Assembly (NCBI GenBank): GCA_913046825.1
Contig: CAJWTF010000181.1
Location: 1-6,080 of the forward strand
Origin: an uncultured Rickettsiales bacterium
Lineage (GTDB): Bacteria > Pseudomonadota > Alphaproteobacteria > UBA8366
Reading direction: 5' to 3'
Length of the DNA stretch: 6,080 nt
Position 1 is the first letter of the stretch, and the number at the start of each line of letters is the position of its first letter. A program made the translations under genes and the position numbers. Shown here one piece after another: positions 1-5,742 of the stretch. The notes beneath the pieces are model-generated. The model saw nothing but the letters and a program-made list of their open reading frames with translations, did not search any database and had not been told where the DNA came from.

Positions 1-1
1 T

Positions 2-259
2 AGTTCGACCCGGATGTATCGGGGATTCTTCCGCAATGAGCGTAGCGGCGCCATGAAACCCGGTCAGAAGATCGACCTCCCGCTTGGAGTCTGCCTCCCG
101 CCAAATGATCTCTACCCACCCCCGCCATCGAGTTGGGTGCAGCGGCTCGGCAATGTCGTGCATGAAACTCGATTAAACGCGGGCGGGCACTTCACCGCGC
201 TGGAAGTCAGCGACGCGTTCATCGAGGACGTGCGCAGCTTCTTCCGACAACATTATTAA
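2..259 (+). CDS. Epoxide hydrolase-like alpha/beta hydrolase, C-terminal fragment (5' end outside window)
   Basis: The frame is open from base 2 to the TAA at 257-259, giving about 85 residues; the ATG at 14 is internal, not a start. The sequence matches the end of epoxide-hydrolase-type alpha/beta hydrolases. It has a stretch of the form PLGVCLPPNDLYPPP, then a Trp-containing segment and NVVHETRLNAGGHFTALE, and it closes with an amphipathic helix (FIEDVRSFFRQHY). The His of GGHF (codon 188-190) is the expected base of the Asp-His-nucleophile catalytic triad. The nucleophile, the N-terminal epoxide-hydrolase domain and the cap domain would lie to the left of the window. The family opens epoxides to diols in the cytoplasm; related members are haloalkane dehalogenases or esterases, so the substrate is open. 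The visible part shows no damage. No gene follows closely: the decayed kinase comes next. Confidence 0.8.
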   Translation, partial: SSTRMYRGFFRNERSGAMKPGQKIDLPLGVCLPPNDLYPPPPSSWVQRLGNVVHETRLNAGGHFTALEVSDAFIEDVRSFFRQHY

Positions 260-391
260 AATACGAATTTAGGATCCGAACCCATTCGCAAGAATGTCCG
301 GTGATCCCACTGAACAACTGCTGTAATTTTATGGTAAGAGCAATTCGGTGTTGGAGACAATAAACATTTCGGGGGAAAGCGCATAGATATC

Positions 392-1412
392 GACGAATTG
401 AGGCGTCTGACCGCGTAGAACTATGTCGCCATCATGGACAGTTTGCCAGAGGAGCGTTGCGACCGGCTTGCTCGCATCGCGAAAATCAATTCAAGGTTTC
501 GATCACGCTGATCACCTTCATCGATGCGGAGTGGCAATGGTCCAAGACCTATCTCAGCATTTCGGAAACCGAAGGTCCCCAGGCGGTCTCATTCTGCAAT
601 AATACGATCATGGAAGCCCGTGTCCTATGCATGCCTGATGCGGCTGAGGATGACCGGTTTCACGACAATCCGATGGTTATGGGATCACCGCGCATCCGGT
701 TTTATACGGGCGCGCCCGTCCATACAGAGGACGGTCAGAGAATCGGTACTCTCTGCTTGGCAGATGCCACGTCGAGAAGTCTCGACGCCGACGACCTACA
801 GATCATTCGCGATATAGCCGACTGCACCGAACAGAAACTAACACAAACCGACAGAGACGCGGTTTACCCTGCTCGAACTGATCGACGAAATCCTCGATAT
901 CTCGCCCATCGAGGCCGGCGAACTGTCCTTGGACGAGGCAGAGTTCGACCTGGCGTCACCAGTCAAAGAAGCCATCCGCCTTACCGCCGTTCACGCGGAT
1001 GCCAAGGACCAAATAATGGTCAACGACGTGACACCCGATCTCGTGCGGATCAAGGCGGACACGCGGTAAATCCTGATCAACCTGCTGTCCAACGCGGTTC
1101 GCTTCACCCCCAAAGGCGGGCCAATCACCCGCAGCTGAAAGAAAACAGATACGGGCAGCGTCAGATACGGGCAGCGTCGCCCTCCGAGTAACGGATAGAG
1201 GGATCGTCATCGCTGCCAAGGATATTCCAAAGGTCTTGGAGCCCTCCGTCCAAGTGCGGCACGACTCCCTCCGCTCCCACGGCGGCAACGGCCTCGGCCT
1301 GACCCTCTCGAAACACTTGACCGAAATGCACGGCGGCACTTTGGAAATTGAGAGCGCCTCCGGAGAGGGAACGACCGTGATTGTGACGCTGCACCAAGAG
1401 CGGGTTCTCTAG
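392..1412 (+). pseudogene. Decayed GAF-domain sensor histidine kinase
   Basis: This is the remnant of a cytoplasmic sensor kinase, readable only by changing frame. Frame 2 (392-481) gives DELRRLTA, a TAG at 416-418, then DSLPEERCDRLARIA, the usual lead-in to a GAF domain. Frame 1 (about 484-843) gives the GAF body (ITLITFIDAEWQWSK, then AVSFCNNTI, then IRFYTGAP, then GTLCLAD). Frame 2 resumes at 863 with the second HisKA helix (LLELIDEILDIS) and the N-box (INLLSNAVRFTPKGG), broken by TAA 1067-1069 and TGA 1136-1138. Frame 3 (about 1178-1412) carries degenerate G1 and G2 boxes (DRGIVIAAKDIPKVLEP and GGNGLGLTLSKHL) and ends at TAG 1410-1412. The HisKA segment with the phospho-accepting His is missing between about 843 and 862, so the product could not autophosphorylate even if read through. 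The number of independent lesions rules out a single sequencing error. The left limit is uncertain because no start codon is evident. Confidence 0.87.
1146..1177 (+). repeat. 16-bp perfect tandem duplication inside the kinase pseudogene
   Basis: The unit CAGATACGGGCAGCGT occurs twice back to back, at 1146-1161 and 1162-1177. Sixteen is not a multiple of three, so the duplication moves the reading frame by one. This is exactly the switch seen between the N-box (frame 2) and the G1 box (frame 3). Removing one copy restores a continuous reading TDTGSVALRVTDRGIVIA across the site. It is therefore a recent lesion (replication slippage), not a functional repeat. Confidence 0.9.
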
Positions 1413-1427
1413 GTTTCGAATCTTTCG

Positions 1428-1438
1428 GTGACAGTCAC
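1428..1438. promoter_or_regulatory. Short palindrome GTGACAGTCAC, possible operator
   Basis: A perfect 5-1-5 palindrome lies 15 bp after the end of the kinase pseudogene and about 24 bp upstream of a TATAAT hexamer. Its position in the only spacer ahead of the reductase gene makes it a possible binding site for a dimeric regulator. An 11-bp palindrome can occur by chance and no second copy was seen in the window, so this is weak. Confidence 0.2.
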
Positions 1439-1461
1439 TCAATTCAAATAATGTATTGTTC

Positions 1462-1467
1462 TATAAT
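1462..1467 (+). promoter_or_regulatory. Candidate -10 element (TATAAT) upstream of the KPR-like gene
   Basis: A perfect TATAAT sits in the A/T-rich spacer between the kinase remnant and the reductase start at 1601. No good -35 hexamer lies 16-18 bp upstream (the bases there read about TCAATT), so a sigma-70 promoter is possible but not convincing. If used, it would give a leader of about 125 bases. The spacer 1413-1600 holds no other gene. Confidence 0.3.
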
Positions 1468-1600
1468 CTAACTTGGCCTCCGAAAAATTAAGTAATTATC
1501 ACCGATACGGGAAAAGCCTGTCCCATATCGCCGCCGCGCTTCGTAGACCTAAATTATCAGGAAAGTCCGAAATGGGCGTGCAATGAGAGGGAGAAGCTAG

Positions 1601-2665
1601 ATGGGTAAACGGATAGCAATTGTCGGAACGGGTGCGGTTGGCGGATATGCCGGGGCACATATGGCGCAAGCGGGTGAAGACGTCACCTTTATTGATTTCT
1701 GGCCGGAGAATGTCGAGAAGATGCGGGCGGAGGGGTTAAAGATCAGCCATATTCGCGATGTGCCAGAATTCACCGTGCCCGTGAACGCTATCCACATGAC
1801 CGAGTTGCAGGCCACGGCTAAGGCCAAGCCCTTCGACATCGCCTTCGTCTGCGTGAAGTCATACGACACCGCCTGGGCGACGATGATGATCCAGCAATAT
1901 TTGTCGCCGGGCGGCTATATCGTCTCACTACAGAACTGTATTAATGAGGAAACCATTGCCGAGATCGTCGGTTGGGGCCGGGTGCTGGGCTGTATCGCCA
2001 GCTCGATCACCGTCGACCTTTGTGAAGCAGGCCATGTGCGCCGCGCCGCCGGTAAGAGCGGAGAGAACCACACGGTCTTCCGGGTCGGCGAGGTTCACGG
2101 CCGGATCACGGACCGTGCCGAGGAAATCCGCGCTCTCGTAGCACTCTCCGATTCCGCCTATACCACGGAGAACATCTGGGGTGAGCGCTGGTCGAAACTG
2201 GTCACCAACGGCATGGCGAACGGCATGTCCGCCTCGACCGGCATGATCAGCAAGGAAATCTTGCTCGACGACGGACTGCGTCATTTCTCCGCCAAGCTCG
2301 GCAGCGAAGGCGTTCGCGTCGGCCAAGCCTTGGGATATAAACTCGAGGAAATCCACCACATCGATCCCGAGATCATCGCCAAGGCGGGCGAAGGCGATGC
2401 CGACGCCAAGGCCAAGTGGGACGAGCACCGGCTCAAGGAAGCCAATAAGCCGGGCGGCGGCGCCCATCGCCCCTCCATGGGCCAAGATATGGTCAAGGGG
2501 CGGCGCACGGAGATTGAGTACATCAACGGCTTCATCTGCGACAAGGCGGTGGAGATTGGCATGGCCACTCCTGCTAACGCCGCACTCACGGACATCGTGA
2601 AGCGAGTCTACAAAGGCGAGTTAGAGCCGGACAAAAAACACATCCTCGATCTGCGGATGAACTGA
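1601..2665 (+). CDS. Ketopantoate reductase-family (ApbA/PanE-like) NAD(P)-dependent dehydrogenase
   Basis: This 354-residue cytoplasmic enzyme is of the 2-dehydropantoate 2-reductase family, which reduces 2-oxo acids to 2-hydroxy acids. The N-terminal Rossmann fold begins at once with IAIVGTGAVGGYAG (GxGxxG at residues 9-14). K86 (VCVKSYD) and N112 (LQNC) match conserved active-site positions. The C-terminal helical domain has the catalytic Lys K199 (RWSKLVTNGMANG), S292 (PSMGQD) and E304 (RTEIEYING), which correspond to K176, S244 and E256 of E. coli PanE, so the core is intact. Strand beta-2 ends in an acid (FID, D32) where NADP-binding members have a basic residue, suggesting NAD preference. 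It is about 50 residues longer than E. coli PanE, mainly through a charged insert at about 250-288. The start is fixed by an in-frame TAG directly before the ATG; GAGAGGGAGAAG at 1585-1596 is the ribosome binding site. Beside an LLM oxidoreductase and a cupin, a catabolic role is likelier than pantothenate synthesis. Confidence 0.9.
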   Translation: MGKRIAIVGTGAVGGYAGAHMAQAGEDVTFIDFWPENVEKMRAEGLKISHIRDVPEFTVPVNAIHMTELQATAKAKPFDIAFVCVKSYDTAWATMMIQQYLSPGGYIVSLQNCINEETIAEIVGWGRVLGCIASSITVDLCEAGHVRRAAGKSGENHTVFRVGEVHGRITDRAEEIRALVALSDSAYTTENIWGERWSKLVTNGMANGMSASTGMISKEILLDDGLRHFSAKLGSEGVRVGQALGYKLEEIHHIDPEIIAKAGEGDADAKAKWDEHRLKEANKPGGGAHRPSMGQDMVKGRRTEIEYINGFICDKAVEIGMATPANAALTDIVKRVYKGELEPDKKHILDLRMN

Positions 2666-2670
2666 GGTAC

Positions 2671-2763
2671 GCTCCCCTAACCCTAACCCTCTTCCACAAG
2701 GTAGAGGGAATTACAGCGAGCCACTCAGGACGTCCCCTCTCCCCTTGCGGGAGAGGGAGGGGT
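2671..2763. repeat. Paired REP/BIME-like inverted hairpins
   Basis: Two C-rich/G-rich hairpins sit in opposite orientation in the 129-bp spacer between the reductase and the LLM gene. Hairpin 1 is CCCTCTTCC (2687-2695), loop ACAA, GGTAGAGGG (2700-2708), with one mismatch. Hairpin 2 is CCCTCTCCC (2735-2743), loop CTTGC, GGGAGAGGG (2749-2757), a perfect 9-bp stem. The outer arms (CTCCCCTAACCCTAACCC on the left and GGGAGGGGTGAGGAG on the right) are roughly reverse complements, so the whole could fold as one larger structure. Such CCCTAACCCTCTCCC...GGGAGAGGG units are dispersed, extragenic and multi-copy in many proteobacterial genomes. There is no T-tract, so it is not a textbook terminator, but it could attenuate or stabilise the upstream transcript. 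Confidence 0.7.
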
Positions 2764-2794
2764 GAGGAGTACATAGAATTAGAGAGATTCTGAA

Positions 2795-3826
2795 ATGCAT
2801 TTCGACATCATGACCCGGGCCGATTCCTGGGAAAACATCGCGACCCTAGCGCGAGATGTGGAGAGCGCCGGCGCCTCCGGCATCCTCTTCACCGAGGCGA
2901 GCCAGGTGCCCTGGATGATGATCGCCACCGCCGCACAGGCGGCGCCAAGTTTGCATCACAGCACCGGCATCTCCGTCGCTTTTCCGCGCAGCCCGATGGT
3001 ATCGGCGCAGATTGCCTGGGAGCTGGCGGCCAATACCAAGGGTAAGTTCCGGCTTGGTCTCGGCAGCCAGGTGAAGCCCCATATCGAGCGTCGCTACGGC
3101 GTCTCGTTCGAGCAGCCCGCCAAGCGCATGCGCGATTACGTGTTGGCGGTGAAAGCGTCGATCCGCGCCTTTCGCGGCGAAGAACGCCTCGCCCATGACG
3201 GCGAGTTCTACAAATTGAACCTGTTGACCCCGCAATGGTCGCCGCCTCACCATGACTTTGAGAACATCAAGATTGACATGTCGGCGGTCAACCCACTGAT
3301 GCTGAAGGTGACCGGCGAAGTCGCGGACGGGCTGCACGTCCATCCCATGCACTCGATGCCGTATATCCAAAACCGGGTGATCCCGGCAGTCACCGAAGGT
3401 GCGGAAAGCGCTGGGCGCACCCTCAACGATATCGACCTAATCGTCCCGGTCCTCGCGGTTGCGGGCGATACGGCGGAGGAGCGAGCCGCCACCGCCAAGG
3501 AAGCGAAAACCGCTATCGGTTTTTACGGTGCCACGCCGGGATATGCCTTCCAGTTCGATGATTTGGGTTACGAGGGGACACGCCTCAAACTGGCGGAGAC
3601 CCTGCGCACCGGCGACCGCGACGCTTTGGCCGAACAAGTGAGCGACGAATTACTCGACCAATTCGGTTTGATAGCCCGCTGGGACGACATGGCGGATAAG
3701 CTGGTCGAGCGCTACAAAGGTATCGCCAGCCGCGTCGTGATGTATCTCGCCAAACCGTCGATTGCGGAAAACCCTGCCAATCTTGCAAAATGGGGCGAGA
3801 TCGCGCGCGCCGTTCGGACAGGATAG
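2795..3826 (+). CDS. LLM-class (luciferase-like) oxidoreductase, TIGR03617-type
   Basis: This 343-residue enzyme has the bacterial-luciferase-like TIM-barrel fold and uses F420 or FMN in the cytoplasm. The sequence matches the TIGR03617 (MSMEG_2256-like) group. Its marks are VAFPRSPMVSAQIAWELA at about 61-78, then KFRLGLGSQVKPHIERRYG at about 84-102, GEFYKLNLLTP at 136-146, and GEVADGLHVHP at 174-184 in the phosphate- and cofactor-binding part of the barrel. The C-terminal part (GFYGATPGY at 242-250, then a helical tail) is also typical, and length is normal for the family. The ATG at 2795 is the first possible start because an in-frame TAG lies at 2780-2782; AGAGAG at 2781-2786 is a modest ribosome binding site. 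It follows the reductase on the same strand across the hairpin spacer and could share its transcript. F420 use is inferred from the family name only; substrate is unknown. Confidence 0.88.
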   Translation: MHFDIMTRADSWENIATLARDVESAGASGILFTEASQVPWMMIATAAQAAPSLHHSTGISVAFPRSPMVSAQIAWELAANTKGKFRLGLGSQVKPHIERRYGVSFEQPAKRMRDYVLAVKASIRAFRGEERLAHDGEFYKLNLLTPQWSPPHHDFENIKIDMSAVNPLMLKVTGEVADGLHVHPMHSMPYIQNRVIPAVTEGAESAGRTLNDIDLIVPVLAVAGDTAEERAATAKEAKTAIGFYGATPGYAFQFDDLGYEGTRLKLAETLRTGDRDALAEQVSDELLDQFGLIARWDDMADKLVERYKGIASRVVMYLAKPSIAENPANLAKWGEIARAVRTG

Positions 3827-3835
3827 TCACGCAAA

Positions 3836-4346
3836 GTGACGGACCGCATCATCGAAATCATCGCCCACACGCCGCTCTGGGTGTGACCGCTTCTAGCGGC
3901 GTTGATGTGTCTCGGTTGGCAGGCCTCGCAGACCCGTGTCGTGAAAAAGCCATGGCTCGTAATCCTGCCGATCGCCATCCTTCATCATGACGATAATCAC
4001 GCTGTTGTCGTTTGAGCCCAACGGCATCGGTATCTCGATTTGGGCGGGCGGCGTGTTTATCGGCAGTGCGCTCGGTTGGTTCTCCTACCGACGTAATTGC
4101 CTGGCGGTCTACCGAGTGCACGGCTTGTTGAGACGGCCTGGCGAATAGAAAACCCTTGGTCTAATCGTTGTCATTTTCGCCTTTCGCTACTACTGGGGCT
4201 ACAAATCGGCGACCGCGCTGGAGTTGGTTGCAATTCCGACCGCAACCATCAGCTATATCGGCTTCAACGGTATGTTGTCCGGTATTTTCATTGGCTGGCG
4301 ACTGCGCAGTTTTCATCTCTATCGGAGCGGCCGTCAAAAGATCTAA
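3836..4346 (+). pseudogene. Broken DUF6622-like small integral membrane protein
   Basis: No intact ORF marks this gene, but joining two frames recovers about 170 residues of a multi-pass membrane protein. Frame 2 starts at GTG 3836, 9 bp after the LLM stop, and reads TDRIIEIIAHTPLWV, then TGA (3884-3886) where the family has Trp, then PLLAALMCLGWQASQTR and WLVILPIAIL. Near 3980-3987 the frame moves by one. Frame 3 continues ITLLSFEPNGIGISIWAGG and FIGSALGWFSYRR, reaches HGLLRRPGE, then TAG (4146-4148) where Trp is expected, then KTLGLIVVIFAFRYYWGY and GMLSGIFIGWRLRSF, ending at TAA 4344-4346. Four or more hydrophobic segments and the HTPLWV opening are hallmarks of DUF6622-type proteins, whose function is unknown. 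Two nonsense changes plus a frameshift make it a pseudogene. The family name is from memory; the pseudogene status is read directly. Confidence 0.82.
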
Positions 4347-4359
4347 CCTAATGCGTCGC

Positions 4360-4388
4360 TTGCCAAGTCACCGCATCGTTCCTAACAT
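4360..4388 (+). promoter_or_regulatory. Candidate sigma-70-type promoter for the cupin gene
   Basis: TTGCCA (4360-4365, one mismatch to TTGACA) is followed after exactly 17 bp by TAACAT (4383-4388, four of six to TATAAT). It lies just downstream of the membrane-protein pseudogene and about 39 bp before the preferred cupin start, where a promoter would be needed if upstream transcription is lost through the pseudogene. The evidence is sequence match and position only. Confidence 0.35.
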
Positions 4389-4413
4389 TTGCGCTAATAT
4401 TGAAAATGCATAC

Positions 4414-4423
4414 AGGGGAGAGA
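4414..4423 (+). promoter_or_regulatory. Strong Shine-Dalgarno that decides the cupin start
   Basis: The purine run GGGGAGAGAG ends 3 bp before the ATG at 4427, with its GGGGAG core about 7 bp away. It lies downstream of the alternative TTG (4400) and ATG (4406) starts, so it can serve only the 4427 start. Confidence 0.6.
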
Positions 4424-4426
4424 GAC

Positions 4427-4837
4427 ATGAGCGCCGAGCTAGCCAACACAAATCAGAACAACGACATCGCAGTTGCTAAAATCGACAATCCGGTCATGGT
4501 GCCGGGGCGGCGCGATTTCCTGCAATATCGCGAGCTTGGCGTCACGAAAGCCAGCGAAGGTAAAATCCGCGCTCAGATCACTTCGGCTTCCCAGGGATTG
4601 TCCGAGGAGACCGGCTGGCACATCCATCGCTGCGAGGGTCAGTTCGTCTACATGTTGAGTGGCTGGGTCGATCTGGTATTTGCCGGCGGCCGCGTCGAGC
4701 GTGTCGGCCCCGGAGATTCTATCTATATTCCCGGCAACACACCGCATAACGAGACCGCGACCTCGGATACATTCGAATTATTGGAAGTTTCGATTCCGGC
4801 GGATATGGGCACGGAGCCCTGCGACGCACCAGACTAG
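4427..4837 (+). CDS. Single-domain cupin protein
   Basis: This 136-residue small beta-barrel protein is of the cupin superfamily, probably binding one metal ion in the cytoplasm. Motif 1 is seen as GWHIHRCEGQFVYMLSG at residues 63-79, with metal ligands H65 and H67 and, at the usual Glu position, Q72. Motif 2 is PGDSIYIPGNTPHNE at 95-109, with H107 as the third His. The preceding FLQYRELGVT and following FELLEVSIPADM are typical of stand-alone cupins found in alphaproteobacterial accessory clusters. Earlier in-frame starts exist (TTG 4400, ATG 4406), but GGGGAGAGAG at 4414-4423 is placed correctly only for the ATG at 4427, which I prefer. The family includes dioxygenases, isomerases and ligand-binding proteins, so no reaction can be assigned. 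It is the last plus-strand gene before the convergent minus-strand pair. Confidence 0.85.
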   Translation: MSAELANTNQNNDIAVAKIDNPVMVPGRRDFLQYRELGVTKASEGKIRAQITSASQGLSEETGWHIHRCEGQFVYMLSGWVDLVFAGGRVERVGPGDSIYIPGNTPHNETATSDTFELLEVSIPADMGTEPCDAPD

Positions 4838-4858
4838 AAATTGAGGAGGCCTAGAGCT

Positions 4859-5719
4859 TCAAGCATCGTCGCTCTTAGTTGCGGCGACGATGCGTTTGCG
4901 TGCGGCTAACCAATTGTCGGTCGCGTCACGGGCCGGTTCGAGACCGGTGATATTGACCTGTTGTTCAGTTGGAACACAGAAGAGGTCCGCCGACGGCGCC
5001 GACGTCGAAAACACGTCCTCCTCGTTCGCGAAGAAATTTAAAGGTCTAAAGAAATCAGCAATCACCCACCAAGCAACATAGTCCATCGCGAATATGCTGC
5101 TGATGAGCTCTTCGGATTTTTCCAAGTTGTTGTTTTCGACGAGCATCAAGGGCCTGTATTGACGGATCGTGTCGCTCGCTCCCATCAGCACATCTTTTTC
5201 CATACCTTCGACATCAACCTTGATCAAACTGCAAGCTTCTAGTGAGAGACTGTCAATCGTGACGATTTCAACAGGCTCGCCGATCTTGAAACCGCTTATT
5301 TCAAAGGCGCCAAAGTTCTGCTGAATTTCGGGATCTAGTATAGGTACGTTAAAAACCGAATTGCCCTCGCCTGCGCCCTTTTGCAAGCAGTCAACGTTCG
5401 TCAACCGGTTAAGTGATACATTCGCGCACAAATTTTGATAAATCATCCGCTGTGGCTCAAACGCAATGACCCGCCCATTCGGGCCTACCTTCTTTGCCAA
5501 AGCCACCGTGTGGGTTCCGATATTCGCACCAACATCGAGAACAGTTCCGCCTCGGGCTACGCATTGCAGAAGGATGTCCAGCCCAGGTTCACACCACTCG
5601 CCATAACGCTCTAACGATCTGCCGATAAACAGGTCGTTTTTGTTATACAGAAAGTACCCGTGCTTCGCCGCGACGATCGCCGAACCATCTTTCTCAAAAA
5701 CCAAATTACCCTTATTCAC
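4859..5719 (-). CDS. FkbM-family SAM-dependent methyltransferase
   Basis: This 286-residue class I methyltransferase of the FkbM family transfers a methyl group from S-adenosylmethionine, usually to a hydroxyl oxygen of a sugar or secondary metabolite. SAM-binding motif I is VLDVGANIGTHTVALA at residues 60-75. The acidic residue that holds the ribose is E88 in VIAFEPQR. NLCANVSLNRLTNV (96-109) is the usual following segment, and the family signature IKVDVEGMEKDVLMGA lies at 166-181, with PLMLVENNN at 190-198. The start is GTG: a TAG lies in frame two codons upstream and the overlapping ATG is followed at once by TGA. No convincing Shine-Dalgarno is seen. The gene starts 23 bp after the isochorismatase-like gene and could be cotranscribed. 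Its A/T-richer sequence (many AAA, AAT and TTT codons) contrasts with its neighbours and suggests transfer. Acceptor unknown. Confidence 0.88.
   Translation of the reverse strand: MNKGNLVFEKDGSAIVAAKHGYFLYNKNDLFIGRSLERYGEWCEPGLDILLQCVARGGTVLDVGANIGTHTVALAKKVGPNGRVIAFEPQRMIYQNLCANVSLNRLTNVDCLQKGAGEGNSVFNVPILDPEIQQNFGAFEISGFKIGEPVEIVTIDSLSLEACSLIKVDVEGMEKDVLMGASDTIRQYRPLMLVENNNLEKSEELISSIFAMDYVAWWVIADFFRPLNFFANEEDVFSTSAPSADLFCVPTEQQVNITGLEPARDATDNWLAARKRIVAATKSDDA
4863..4893. terminator. Hairpin at the convergent gene ends, possible bidirectional terminator
   Basis: GCATCGTCGC (4863-4872) and GCGACGATGC (4884-4893) form a perfect 10-bp stem around an 11-base loop. It begins 26 bp after the cupin stop and overlaps the last codons of the convergent methyltransferase. 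Position and stability suit a bidirectional terminator, but neither side has a real T-tract (only GTTTG on the plus strand), so factor-independent termination is uncertain. Confidence 0.4.
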
Positions 5720-5742
5720 ATTCTATAACTCGGCGGTTCAGA

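Noticed and set aside
260..391. Spacer after the epoxide hydrolase as a possible small gene or RNA
   Set aside because: No open frame with a ribosome binding site, no strong hairpin and no recognised motif; it most likely holds only the lost start region of the kinase.
956..1442. Long minus-strand open frames opposite the kinase remnant
   Set aside because: They are antisense shadows of the HisKA/HATPase remnant; the translations resemble no family and the plus-strand motifs explain the region.
1928..2485. 185-residue minus-strand open frame inside the reductase gene
   Set aside because: It is a mirror-frame shadow of a high-GC gene; the plus-strand protein has all family motifs and the antisense product has none.
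2674..2690. Telomere-like CCCTAACCCTAACCC run
   Set aside because: Only about two units, and it is the outer arm of the REP-like hairpin pair; nothing else suggests a telomere or linear end.
2846..3370. 174-residue minus-strand open frame inside the LLM gene
   Set aside because: Composition-driven antisense frame with no recognisable domain, fully covered by a well-supported gene.
3869..3902. Inverted repeats ACGCCGC...GCGGCGT and CCGCT-TCT-AGCGG as a terminator after the LLM gene
   Set aside because: They lie within recognisable coding sequence of the pseudogene, are short and lack a T-tract, so chance structure in GC-rich coding DNA is enough.
4097..4479. Overlapping plus-strand open frames in the stretch before the cupin gene
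   Set aside because: They are wrong-frame readings of the DUF6622-like pseudogene; the true hydrophobic protein is in frame 3.
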